A stretch of 11,462 nt of DNA from JACVRU01 sp040905885 (GCA_040905885.1 JBBDQR010000017.1:1-11462), one strand, 5' to 3'; positions 1 through 6,575 are shown, counted from the first letter of the stretch. Numbers and translations: made by a program. Notes: generated by a model not told the origin, from the sequence alone.

Positions 1-1464
1 GACGGCGGTCCCGGCGACGGGGCCGCCGTCGCGATGCGCGGAATCGTCAAGCGCTTCGGCGACACGGTCGCGAACGACGGGGTGGACTTCACCCTGCGGC
101 CTGGGACGATCCACGCGCTGCTGGGGGAGAACGGCGCCGGCAAGACGACGCTGATGCGCGTCCTGTACGGGCTGGCCGCGCCGGACGCGGGCGAGATCCT
201 CGTCGAGGGCACGCCCGCCGAGATCCGCGCGCCGAAGGACGCGATCCGGCACGGGATCGGCATGGTCACGCAGCACTTCTCGCTCGTCGAGCCGATGACG
301 GTCGCCGAGAACGTGATGCTCGGCCACGAGGGCGGCTTCCGGCTCGACTACGAGGGCGCGCGCCGGCTGGTCGCGGAGGCCTCCGAGCGCGTCGGGATCG
401 ACGTCCACCCGCAGGTGCGCGTCGGCGCGCTCTCGGTGGGGGAGCGGCAGCGGGTCGAGATCGTCAAGGCGCTCTCGCGCGACGCCCGCGTGCTGATCCT
501 CGACGAGCCGACGGCCGTGCTCGTGCCGCAGCAGGTGGAGCTGCTCTTCGAGGCGCTGAGGCGGCTGCGCGAGCAGGGGCTGGCGGTCGTCTTCATCAGC
601 CACAAGCTGCGCGAGGTGATGGCGATCAGCGACGAGGTGACCGTGCTCCGTCGCGGCGAGGTGGCGGGGACGGCCGCGACGCGCGACGTCGACGAGCGCG
701 AGCTGGCGCGGATGATGATCGGCCGGCCGACCGCCGCCCTCCAGCGCGCGGAGCAGCCGGCCGCTCCCGGCGAGCCCGTGCTGAGCGTCGAGCGGCTCGA
801 GGCGGAGGACTCGCGCGGCCTGCCCGCGGTGAAGGGCGTCTCGTTCGAGGTGCGCGCGGGGGAGATCCTCGGCGTCGCCGGCGTCTCCGGCAACGGGCAG
901 ACCGAGCTCGCCGAGGTGCTCTCCGGCCTGCGCGACGCGACCGCCGGCACCGTCCACACCGACGGCGAGCCGGGGCGGATCGCGGAGGATCGCCGCGCGA
1001 GCGTCGTCGGCGAGCTCTCGGTCGCCTACAACCTCGTGCTCGAGCAGCTCGACGAGTTCCGCCGCGGGCCGATGCTCGACGAGCGCGCGATCCGCCGCCG
1101 CGCCGAGGAGCTGATCGAGCGCTTCGACATCCGCGCCCGCCCGAACGACCCCGTCCAGGGGCTCTCCGGCGGGAACATGCAGAAGGTGCTGCTCGCGCGC
1201 GTGCTCGCCCGCGAGCCGCGGGCGCTCGTCGTCTCGCAGCCGACGCAGGGGCTCGACGTCGGCGCCGCCGAGTACGTCCGCTCGCAGCTGCTCGCCCAGC
1301 GCGCCCGGGGCGCCGGGATCCTGCTCATCTCCGAGGACCTCGAGGAGCTGCTCGCGCTCTCCGACCGGCTGGTGGTCATGTACGAGGGCGAGCTGGTGGG
1401 CGAGTTCGACGCGGCGAGCGTCGACGTCGTCGAGGTCGGCGCGCTGATGGCGGGGCTGCGGTGA
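1..1464 (+). CDS. ABC transporter ATP-binding protein, BmpA/nucleoside (sugar-like) importer family, 5' partial
   Basis: Tandem-ATPase subunit that would power an inner-membrane importer of the BmpA/Nup (RbsA-like) class. Counting from the ATG at 34, NBD1 has Walker A GENGAGKT (31-38), signature LSVGE (133-137), Walker B VLILDEP (153-159) and the H-loop His190. NBD2 is degenerate: its P-loop reads GVSGNGQT (283-290) with Gln in place of Lys, its signature LSGGNMQ (377-383) is intact, and its Walker B region has SQPTQGLD. One good and one degenerate site is usual for this family. The frame is open to base 1 and ATG34 falls inside the first beta strand (MRGIVKRFG) with no Shine-Dalgarno, so the true start is probably outside the window. 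NBD2 looks about 20 residues short between its P-loop and EDRR. The stop overlaps the next gene. A BmpA-type binding-protein gene upstream would be expected but is not visible. Confidence 0.92.
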   Translation, partial: DGGPGDGAAVAMRGIVKRFGDTVANDGVDFTLRPGTIHALLGENGAGKTTLMRVLYGLAAPDAGEILVEGTPAEIRAPKDAIRHGIGMVTQHFSLVEPMTVAENVMLGHEGGFRLDYEGARRLVAEASERVGIDVHPQVRVGALSVGERQRVEIVKALSRDARVLILDEPTAVLVPQQVELLFEALRRLREQGLAVVFISHKLREVMAISDEVTVLRRGEVAGTAATRDVDERELARMMIGRPTAALQRAEQPAAPGEPVLSVERLEAEDSRGLPAVKGVSFEVRAGEILGVAGVSGNGQTELAEVLSGLRDATAGTVHTDGEPGRIAEDRRASVVGELSVAYNLVLEQLDEFRRGPMLDERAIRRRAEELIERFDIRARPNDPVQGLSGGNMQKVLLARVLAREPRALVVSQPTQGLDVGAAEYVRSQLLAQRARGAGILLISEDLEELLALSDRLVVMYEGELVGEFDAASVDVVEVGALMAGLR

Positions 1465-2510
1465 TGCGCCTCCAGCAGCGCGCGTCCCCGCCGCCCGGCT
1501 TCGTGATCGCGCTGCCGGTGGCGGCGGTCGTCGTCACCTTCGTGCTGACGGCGGGGTTCGTGATCGCGGCCGGCGCGAACCCGGTCGACGCCTACCGGCA
1601 CTTCCTGATCACGCCGCTCCAGTCCGAGTTCAGCCTGCTCGAGGTGCTGGTCAGCATGACCCCGATCCTGCTCGCCGGGCTCGCGGTCGCCTTTGCCTTC
1701 CGCGCCGGCTACTGGAACATCGGCGCCGAGGGGCAGCTGCTCTGCGGCGCGATCGCCGCCGCCTGGCTCGGCCAGGTCGTCGAGGGCTGGCCGCGCGCGC
1801 TCGTGATCCCGGCGATGCTCTTCCTCGGCGCGCTCGCGGGCGCGGTCTGGGCGCTGACGCCGGCGCTGCTGCGCGTCCGCTTCGGGATCGACGAGGTGGT
1901 GACGACGCTGCTGCTCAACCCGGTGGCGCTGCTGCTCGTCGGCGGGCTCCTGAACGGGCCGTGGCGTGACCCCGAGACCGGGTTCCCGGAGTCGCCGCGG
2001 ATTGCGACCTCGGCCGAGTTCCCGCAGCTCGTCGACCGCTCGCGCCTCCACTTCGGCTTCGTCGTCGCCGTCGTGCTCGCGGCGCTGCTCTGGTTCGTGA
2101 CCACGCGGACGGCGACCGGCGTGCGCCTGCGCGCCGTCGGCCTCTCCCCCCGCGGCGCGCGCTTCGCGCGGATCCCGGTCGAGCGGACGCTCCTGCTCGC
2201 CGCCCTGGGCAGCGGCGCGATCGCCGGGCTGGCGGGCGTGAGCGAGCTGGCGGGCATCCAGTTCCGGCTCACCGAGGGGATCTCGCCCGGCTACGGCTTC
2301 ACTGGCGTCATCGCGGCGACGCTGGGCGGCCTCTCGATGATCGGCGTCACGATCGTGTCCTTCTTCCTCGGCCTCGTCAATGTCGGCGCCGGCACGGCCA
2401 GCCGCGTGCTCGACGTCCCCTCCCAGCTGGGACAGGTCATTACCGCCGCCCTGCTCCTCGTCGCCGTTGGTCTGATCCTCTTCCGCCGCTACCGGGTGGT
2501 CTGGCGTTGA
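1461..2510 (+). CDS. ABC transporter permease 1, BmpA/nucleoside-type importer (YufP/NupP-like)
   Basis: Integral membrane permease of the BPD_transp_2 type that would pair with permease 2 to form the channel. An N-terminal hydrophobic segment (about residues 14-37) is followed by the family hallmark NIGAEGQ (86-92), then alternating hydrophobic helices and a cytoplasmic coupling loop around LRAVGLSPRGARFARI. Length is 349 aa, normal for the longer permease of such pairs. Translation can start at GTG1461 or ATG1464; both overlap the ATPase stop (GTGATG), so the genes are probably translationally coupled. The substrate cannot be read from the sequence. Nucleosides or nucleobases are inferred from the family and from the nearby cytosine-deaminase-like gene; other BmpA-class systems are the main alternative. 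Confidence 0.9.
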   Translation: MMRLQQRASPPPGFVIALPVAAVVVTFVLTAGFVIAAGANPVDAYRHFLITPLQSEFSLLEVLVSMTPILLAGLAVAFAFRAGYWNIGAEGQLLCGAIAAAWLGQVVEGWPRALVIPAMLFLGALAGAVWALTPALLRVRFGIDEVVTTLLLNPVALLLVGGLLNGPWRDPETGFPESPRIATSAEFPQLVDRSRLHFGFVVAVVLAALLWFVTTRTATGVRLRAVGLSPRGARFARIPVERTLLLAALGSGAIAGLAGVSELAGIQFRLTEGISPGYGFTGVIAATLGGLSMIGVTIVSFFLGLVNVGAGTASRVLDVPSQLGQVITAALLLVAVGLILFRRYRVVWR

Positions 2511-3409
2511 GCTTCATCCTCGACATCGCCTCGGCGACCTTCCGGGTCTCGACGCCGATCGTCTACGCGACCGTCGGCGACACCTACGTCCAGCGGGGCG
2601 GGATGCTCAACCTCGGCATCGAGGGGATGATGTTCTCGGGCGCGTTCTTCGGCTTCATGGTCGCGTTTCAGACGGGGTCGATCTGGCTCGGGCTCGCGGC
2701 CGCGGCGGGCGTGGGGGTGGCGGCGGCGCTGGTGCTCGGCTTCCTGATCGTGACGCTGGGGGTAAGCCAGCACGTCGCCGGCATCGGCATGACGCTGCTG
2801 CTGATCGCGCTCTGCGCGTTCACGAACCGGCTCGTCTTCGGGCGGCCGGCGACGCTGCCGAAGATCGAGACCTTCGAGACCCACTCGCCGCTCGACTTCC
2901 GGATCCTCGACCAGTACGGGATGACCTACTTCGCCTTCCTCGTGCTCGTGCCGGTCGCGTGGTGGGTGCTGAACCGGTCGAGCTTCGGGCTGCGCGTGCG
3001 CGCGGTCGGCGAGAACCCGGAGGCGGCGGACGTCGCCGGGATCAACGTCTTCTGGACGCGCTACGCGGCGCTGATGGTCGGCGGCGGGCTGGCGGCGGTC
3101 GGCGGGGCGTTCCTGACGATCGCGCTGCTCGGCAGCTTCACCCTCGACATCGTCGCCGGGCGGGGCTGGGTGGCGCTGGCGATGGTGATCTTCGGCCGCT
3201 GGCAGGTGGGGCGGGCGGTGCTCGGGGCGCTGATCTTCGCCGCGGTCTTCGCGCTCGGGCTGCGGCTGCAGATCGTCCCCGGCTGGGACGCGGTGCCCTT
3301 CCAGCTGTTGCTGGCGATGCCGTACGTGGCGGTGATCGTCGCCCTCGCCGCCGGCGGCCGGAACGTCGCCTACCCCGCCGCCTATCTGCGACCGTACCGG
3401 CGCGCATAG
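2507..3409 (+). CDS. ABC transporter permease 2, BmpA/nucleoside-type importer (YufQ/NupQ-like)
   Basis: Second permease of the importer, 300 aa and rich in hydrophobic helices. The hallmark NLGIEGMM lies at residues 35-42, where this family carries NIGLEGMM-like sequence. A cytoplasmic loop LRVRAVGENPEAADVAGI matches the ATPase-coupling loop of the family. I chose the TTG start at 2507 because it forms a TTGA overlap with the permease 1 stop and gives a normal N-terminus (MSFILDIASATFRVSTPIVYA); no upstream alternative is needed. It is the last gene of the transporter block. The next 64 bp (3410-3473) have lower GC and contain the putative promoter of vapB, so the transport operon may end here, although I see no clear terminator hairpin. 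Confidence 0.9.
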   Translation: MSFILDIASATFRVSTPIVYATVGDTYVQRGGMLNLGIEGMMFSGAFFGFMVAFQTGSIWLGLAAAAGVGVAAALVLGFLIVTLGVSQHVAGIGMTLLLIALCAFTNRLVFGRPATLPKIETFETHSPLDFRILDQYGMTYFAFLVLVPVAWWVLNRSSFGLRVRAVGENPEAADVAGINVFWTRYAALMVGGGLAAVGGAFLTIALLGSFTLDIVAGRGWVALAMVIFGRWQVGRAVLGALIFAAVFALGLRLQIVPGWDAVPFQLLLAMPYVAVIVALAAGGRNVAYPAAYLRPYRRA

Positions 3410-3461
3410 GCCATATGTATCGAAAGCGTGACAGAGGCATAAGATTCGGGAGCCTTTGCTA

Positions 3462-3467
3462 TATCAT
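3462..3467 (+). promoter_or_regulatory. Candidate -10 element (TATCAT) for the vapBC module
   Basis: TATCAT matches TATAAT at five of six positions and ends exactly 6 nt before the GTG at 3474. This is the spacing expected for a leaderless transcript that begins at or beside the start codon. No Shine-Dalgarno precedes the GTG. I could not find a good -35 box. The surrounding 3410-3470 stretch is clearly more AT-rich than the neighbouring genes. Confidence 0.45.
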
Positions 3468-3473
3468 GGGCTC

Positions 3474-3692
3474 GTGACCACTCATCGAACGACGGTGGAT
3501 CTGGACCTGGAAGCTGTTCAGCGCGCCCAGGAGCTCCTTGGCACGAGCACGATCCGTGAGACGATCGACCGGGCGCTCCGAGAGGTCGACCGCCAGGCAG
3601 CGCTCCGAGACGGCGCTGCCCTGATCCGTAGGGGCCGTCTCAGCGTCGTCCGGCCGGAGGACGTGCCGAGGCTGCGGAAAGCCCGCCGGTAA
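3474..3692 (+). CDS. vapB: VapB-family antitoxin (type II TA)
   Basis: Small 72-residue antitoxin paired with the PIN toxin 4 bp downstream. The N-terminus (RTTVDLDLEAVQRAQELLG, then STIRETIDRALREVDR) has the strand plus two-helix pattern of ribbon-helix-helix VapB proteins. This part would dimerise, bind the promoter and repress the module. The C-terminal basic tail (LSVVRPEDVPRLRKARR) would bind and block VapC. I chose GTG3474 over an in-frame ATG at 3456 because family homology begins at TTHRTTVDLD and because a -10 box lies 6 nt upstream. Wobble positions carry more A/T than in the transporter genes, which fits separate acquisition. The family call rests on sequence pattern and on pairing with VapC. 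Confidence 0.8.
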   Translation: MTTHRTTVDLDLEAVQRAQELLGTSTIRETIDRALREVDRQAALRDGAALIRRGRLSVVRPEDVPRLRKARR

Positions 3693-3696
3693 TCGG

Positions 3697-4125
3697 GTGC
3701 CGCTCTACCTGGCGGACACTTCCATCTGGGGCTGGGCGAACAGCCGCCGCCGGCGCGACATCACGGACAAGCTCGCGCGGCGGTTCGAGCGCGGTGAGGT
3801 CGCCACCTGCGCTCCCATCGCGCTCGAAGTGATGCACCGCGCGAGAGACGGAGCCGAATACGACGCCCTCTTCGATGCACTTCTCGCCCCGCTCGACTGG
3901 CTCCCCTTGACGGACGAGATGAGCGGGCGGGCCGTCGAGGTGCAACGCGAGCTGGCGCAAGTCACACACGGAAATCACCTCCGACCCGCGATCGACTTCC
4001 TCACGGCCACGATCGCGGAGGCGGCGGGAGGGGACGTCGTCTTTTGGTTCTTCGACAAGGACCTCGAGATCATCTGTCGACACACGGGGCAGCCATACGA
4101 GGCCGAGTCCTCCGCGGCAGCATGA
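3697..4125 (+). CDS. vapC: VapC-family PIN-domain toxin
   Basis: PIN-domain ribonuclease of 142 residues. VapC toxins cut specific RNAs, often tRNA or rRNA, using a metal-binding acidic cluster. Visible acidic residues are Asp7 (LADTS), Glu44 (ALEV), Asp100 (AIDFLTATIA) and Asp120/Asp122 (FFDKDLEII), so the active site looks complete. The GTG start at 3697 gives the normal PIN beginning MPLYLADTSIW and sits 4 bp after the vapB stop. The C-terminus overlaps the next gene by ATGA (4122-4125), so the deaminase is probably translated by coupling from vapC. That is unusual, because TA operons normally end with the toxin. The RNA target cannot be predicted. Confidence 0.87.
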   Translation: MPLYLADTSIWGWANSRRRRDITDKLARRFERGEVATCAPIALEVMHRARDGAEYDALFDALLAPLDWLPLTDEMSGRAVEVQRELAQVTHGNHLRPAIDFLTATIAEAAGGDVVFWFFDKDLEIICRHTGQPYEAESSAAA

Positions 4126-4571
4126 GCGACGAGCGGTTCCTCGAGGCGGCGATCGAGCAGGCCCGGATCGGGCGCTCGGAGGGCGGCGTGCCGATTGGCG
4201 CGGCGCTGGTCGCGGACGGGGTCGTGCTCGGCGCGGGCCGGAACCGGCGCGTACAGCTGGGCAGCCCGATCCGGCACGGCGAGACGGACGCGCTGGAGGT
4301 GGCCGGCCGGCAGCGGGCGTCGGTCTACCGGCGCTCGACGATGTACACCACGCTGTCGCCCTGCCACATGTGCACGGGCGCGATCCTGCTCTACGAGATC
4401 CCGCGCGTCGTGATCGGCGAGAACCGGACGTTCATGGGCGCGGAGGACCTGCTCCGCGCGCACGGGGTCGAGGTGGTCGTCGTCGACTCGGAGGAGTGCT
4501 ACCGGCTGATGCAGGAGTTCATCGCCGAGCACCCCGAGATCTGGTTCGAGGACATCGGCGAGGAGGCCTAG
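4122..4571 (+). CDS. Cytosine deaminase, yeast Fcy1-like (CDA-fold zinc deaminase)
   Basis: A 149-residue member of the cytidine/cytosine deaminase fold; Fcy1 converts cytosine to uracil plus ammonia. The zinc and catalytic motifs are present: His52 and Glu54 in HGE, then Cys81 and Cys84 in SPCHMC. Beyond those, the protein shares features I recall from yeast cytosine deaminase: EGGVPIGAAL near the N-terminus, an Asn before the HGE motif (Asn41), YTTLSPC.MCTGAI, GENRTF with the stacking Phe104, EVVVVD, and the C-terminal WFEDIGE whose Asp (Asp144) contacts the base in the yeast enzyme. It is unrelated to the amidohydrolase CodA. ATG4122 overlaps the vapC stop by ATGA and has no Shine-Dalgarno of its own. 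With the importer upstream it suggests pyrimidine salvage. Alternatives are another small nucleobase deaminase, for example one acting on guanine or isocytosine-like substrates. Confidence 0.85.
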   Translation: MSDERFLEAAIEQARIGRSEGGVPIGAALVADGVVLGAGRNRRVQLGSPIRHGETDALEVAGRQRASVYRRSTMYTTLSPCHMCTGAILLYEIPRVVIGENRTFMGAEDLLRAHGVEVVVVDSEECYRLMQEFIAEHPEIWFEDIGEEA

Positions 4572-4966
4572 CCTCCGCAGACCTCGACACTCTCGGAGAC
4601 GGCCGCCCAGCGAGCGTCGCCCGTGAGCACGGTCGCCCCGCGCCGCAGCCCCACGCCGAGGACGAGCGCGTCCGGCATCCGGAGCCACGGTCGATGAACG
4701 CCCCGCAGCCGGGCGGCCTCGCGGGCGTCGTGGCGGTCGATCGGGACGATCGCCTGCGTGTCGAAGAACGCCTCCGCCTCAGCCAGGACCTCGCCCGCAT
4801 CCCGGAGCGGGCGAACCATCGCCTCACCGTAGGCGACACTCGGGATCAGGAGCTCGACTTCGGCGTCCCAGGCCTCCTCGAGTGCCCGAGCAGCCGGCTC
4901 ATGCAGGGCGTCGTTGCGATCGAGGAAGGCGACGAGGACGCTCGAGTCGACGACTAGCGATCCCAC
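4568..4966 (-). CDS. PIN-domain toxin (VapC-like) paired with an AbrB-type antitoxin
   Basis: Second PIN-family ribonuclease in the window, 132 residues. Acidic active-site candidates are Asp7 (VVDSSV), Glu48 (YGEAM), Asp99 (MPDALVLG) and Asp117 (TGDARW), an intact set. GTG4966 is the only start that keeps the first PIN strand (SLVVDSSVLVAFLD). It overlaps the antitoxin's 3' end by 13 bp, consistent with a co-translated TA pair. Its TAG stop shares the palindrome CTAG (4568-4571) with the stop of the convergent deaminase gene. It shows little similarity to the VapC at 3697, so this looks like an independent module and not a duplication. Confidence 0.86.
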   Translation of the reverse strand: MGSLVVDSSVLVAFLDRNDALHEPAARALEEAWDAEVELLIPSVAYGEAMVRPLRDAGEVLAEAEAFFDTQAIVPIDRHDAREAARLRGVHRPWLRMPDALVLGVGLRRGATVLTGDARWAAVSESVEVCGG

Positions 4967-5205
4967 TCGTCGCGAAGCTCCTCGAGATACCCGGGCGGAT
5001 AGACCCCGGTGAGCGCTCCGGCGAATCGGCGATAGGGATTCTCCGCTCGCCTGAGCTCGACCTGGCCGGGTCTCGCGGAGGCGACCTCGAGCACGTCGCC
5101 CGTCCGCAACCCTGCGGCCTTGAGCGCTTCGCTCGGGATCGTCACCTGGTGCTTCGAGGAGATCCGCGTTGTCCCTCGCCTTCGTTTTCTTACTTCACGT
5201 GCCAT
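4954..5205 (-). CDS. AbrB/MazE (SpoVT)-type antitoxin
   Basis: An 83-residue swapped-hairpin AbrB DNA-binding protein. The segment TTRISSKHQVTIPSEALKAAGLRTGDVLEV (about residues 12-41) carries the typical SKxQVTIP and LGxGDxLEV-like motifs. The strongly basic N-terminus (MAREVRKRRR) probably also touches DNA. The C-terminal part (FAGALTGVYPPGYLEELRDEWDR) resembles the toxin-binding tail of antitoxins paired with PIN toxins. ATG5205 has no Shine-Dalgarno, but a TATTCT hexamer ends 6 nt before it, suggesting a leaderless message. The stop overlaps the toxin start. Expected roles are toxin neutralisation and autoregulation. Confidence 0.86.
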   Translation of the reverse strand: MAREVRKRRRGTTRISSKHQVTIPSEALKAAGLRTGDVLEVASARPGQVELRRAENPYRRFAGALTGVYPPGYLEELRDEWDR

Positions 5206-5211
5206 GAGTAA

Positions 5212-5217
5212 AGAATA
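5212..5217 (-). promoter_or_regulatory. Candidate -10 element (TATTCT) for the AbrB/PIN module
   Basis: Read on the minus strand, TATTCT ends 6 nt before the ATG at 5205. This repeats the spacing seen before the GTGs/ATGs at 3474 and 6588 and suggests a leaderless transcript. It lies in the 21-bp gap after the HTH gene's stop. No -35 at a proper distance is visible: a TTGACG at 5225-5230 is only 7 bp away, too close to pair with it. Confidence 0.35.
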
Positions 5218-5226
5218 GCTCGCACG

Positions 5227-5811
5227 TCAAGATGTCCGGAACGGACGAGTCTGCGCGGCCTCGCCGACGATCGCTGAGACCGCCTCGCGTTCGGTGTCGC
5301 TCAATCGCGCCGCTCGCGCGCGGAGATCGAGCGCGTCGTTCAGCGAGGCCAGGAAGTCCGCGCCCTCCGCGAGCGGTCGGGCACGGTCCGGATCCATGTG
5401 ATCGCACCACCAGCGCGCGACCTCGCTCCAATCCCAGAGGCGCGTCTTCGCGTCCACGCGCGCCGCGGGAGTTGGGAAGCCGCCAGGGCCGCGGCGACCC
5501 TCCGCCAGCAGGCGGATGCTCTCGACGCTGCGCCCGACCCGTGCAGCGATCGCGCTCAGGCCGACGAGCTCGTGCGGCTCGACCCTCAACACACGCACGC
5601 CGGGGACGGACTCGAGCTGACGGAGCGCTTGGATCACCGCGTCCGCGTAGCTCCGTGCGGGCCGGTCGAACTCGACGATCGCCTGATGGTCGCGCGCCCC
5701 AACCAGGGCGTCGTCGCAGGTCTCCAGGATCTCCTCGATCCGCTCGGCCGTGAGCAGCTCCTCATCGCCCAGCACGAACGTGAAGTTGTGAGGCGGAGCT
5801 TTGGTCTTCAT
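5227..5811 (-). CDS. Uncharacterised helix-turn-helix protein
   Basis: A 194-residue protein that I recognise only in part. Residues 1-75 look like a small alpha/beta domain (FTFVLGDEELL, then ILETCDDALVGARDHQAIVEFDR, then a helix). Residues 81-137 form a probable HTH of AlpA/MerR flavour: ELVGLSAIAARVGRSVESIRLLAEGRRGPGGFP followed by the Trp-rich strand RLWDWSEVARWW. The tail (138-194) is a charged helical region. ATG5811 has a plausible Shine-Dalgarno (AAGG, 5 nt before) and is preferred to an upstream TTG at 5838. It ends 21 bp before the AbrB antitoxin on the same strand, so it may co-regulate that TA module or be an unrelated regulator. No enzymatic motif is visible. Confidence 0.7.
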   Translation of the reverse strand: MKTKAPPHNFTFVLGDEELLTAERIEEILETCDDALVGARDHQAIVEFDRPARSYADAVIQALRQLESVPGVRVLRVEPHELVGLSAIAARVGRSVESIRLLAEGRRGPGGFPTPAARVDAKTRLWDWSEVARWWCDHMDPDRARPLAEGADFLASLNDALDLRARAARLSDTEREAVSAIVGEAAQTRPFRTS

Positions 5812-5837
5812 CGGTGCCTTGCCTTCTGTCCGCCACA

Positions 5838-5867
5838 ACGGTAGCAGGATGCGTTGGAGATTTTCAA
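5838..5867 (-). promoter_or_regulatory. Candidate promoter for the HTH gene
   Basis: On the minus strand a TTGAAA (-35, 5867-5862) is followed after 18 bp by TACCGT (-10, 5843-5838). A start near 5831 would leave a ~20-nt leader containing the AAGG Shine-Dalgarno before ATG5811. The rest of the 125-bp gap up to 5936 shows no other signal that I can support. Confidence 0.35.
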
Positions 5868-5936
5868 CACCTCCTGGGACGTCGCAGCCAGTCTGCAGCG
5901 GCGCGTGTGCCGCGAGCGAGCCGGTTCTGTGCCGAA

Positions 5937-6527
5937 TCAGTCCTTCTTCGCCTGCCCGGGCGGGAGGCCCTTCTCGTGCTTCTCCCGGCCGGGCGACGGA
6001 TTCTCGACCACGGCCACATCCTCGATCACGATGGTCGCCTCGACCGCCGGCCGCTGCTCTGCTTTCTTGGCTCGGCCGGGCGGCGCGCTCTTGCCGTGCT
6101 TCGCGCGACCGGGCGAGGGATTCGGCGGGGCGGGCGGTGGCACCGAGGCGAGCGTCCGCACGGGCTCAGGCTCGGGGGCGGGTGAGGTCGGCGTCAGCTG
6201 CGGCGCGGGCGTCGCCTGCGGCTTGGGCTTCGAGGCGACGCGGGCCTTCGGCCGCACGGCCGGCTTCACCGGCGCCTTCCGGACCACGAGCCGCGAGACC
6301 AGCCGGGCGACGTCGGCCTCCGGCTCCCCGGCGCGCAGCTTCGGCGCGGCCGGGGGCGCGGGCAGCGCGACCGAGAAGACGGGCGCGGGCGGCTCTGGGC
6401 TGATCGGCAGGGGCTGCAGCGCCGACTCGCCGGTAGGCAGCAGCAGGCGCACGACGAAGAAGATCGCGACCCCCACGGCGGCGACCAAGGCGAACGGCCA
6501 TCCCTCTTTGAACACGGAAACCCTCAT
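5937..6527 (-). CDS. Single-pass membrane protein with Pro/Ala/Lys-rich extracytoplasmic domain
   Basis: A 196-residue protein of unknown function. A short N-terminus (MRVSVFKEGWPF) leads into one hydrophobic helix (about residues 12-30), probably a signal anchor. A long low-complexity region rich in Pro, Ala and basic residues follows (about 31-135). The C-terminus has two copies of a 20-residue motif of the form NPSPGRxKHxK..PPGxAKK (136-155 and 176-195), separated by a 20-residue acidic/hydrophobic linker with VEATIVIEDVAVVE. Composition suggests a flexible stalk outside the membrane ending in a basic patch that might bind cell-wall polymers or DNA; this is inference. The start could be ATG6527 or GTG6515; the latter has a GAGGG 5 nt upstream. 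It is divergent from the GGT gene across a 60-bp gap containing a palindrome. A long plus-strand frame through the same DNA looks like an artefact. Confidence 0.72.
   Translation of the reverse strand: MRVSVFKEGWPFALVAAVGVAIFFVVRLLLPTGESALQPLPISPEPPAPVFSVALPAPPAAPKLRAGEPEADVARLVSRLVVRKAPVKPAVRPKARVASKPKPQATPAPQLTPTSPAPEPEPVRTLASVPPPAPPNPSPGRAKHGKSAPPGRAKKAEQRPAVEATIVIEDVAVVENPSPGREKHEKGLPPGQAKKD
5943..6122 (-). repeat. Internal 20-residue repeat in the membrane protein (unit-spacer-unit, 60 nt each)
   Basis: Copy 1 occupies 6063-6122 and copy 2 occupies 5943-6002, with a spacer of exactly the same length (6003-6062). The two translated units match at 15 of 20 residues (mismatches A/E, G/E, S/G, A/L, R/Q). 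Both begin NPSPGR and end with PPG.AKK. Confidence 0.8.
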
Positions 6528-6538
6528 CCCTCTAGAGA

Positions 6539-6554
6539 GTGATCGGCAGATCAC
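6539..6554. promoter_or_regulatory. Perfect inverted repeat in the divergent intergenic region (operator candidate)
   Basis: GTGATC-GGCA-GATCAC is a perfect 6+6 bp palindrome with a 4-bp centre. It lies between the start of the membrane protein (minus) and the GGT gene (plus). Its position, upstream of both starts in a 60-bp divergent gap, fits a repressor or activator site controlling one or both genes. No matching regulator is obvious in the window. Confidence 0.45.
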
Positions 6555-6575
6555 CCTTTCGGCTTTAGCTCGACA

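Noticed and set aside
1026..2051. 341-aa open frame on the minus strand across the ATPase/permease boundary
   Set aside because: It lies antisense to two clear transporter genes and reads as low-complexity Arg/Glu/Ala-rich sequence. High GC makes long antisense frames common.
3428..3465. GTGACA (3428-3433) as the -35 for the vapBC promoter
   Set aside because: The distance to TATCAT is 28 bp, far from the 16-18 bp needed.
5212..5230. TTGACG on the minus strand as -35 of the AbrB promoter
   Set aside because: Only 7 bp separate it from TATTCT and about 12 bp from TTTACT, so no working spacing exists.
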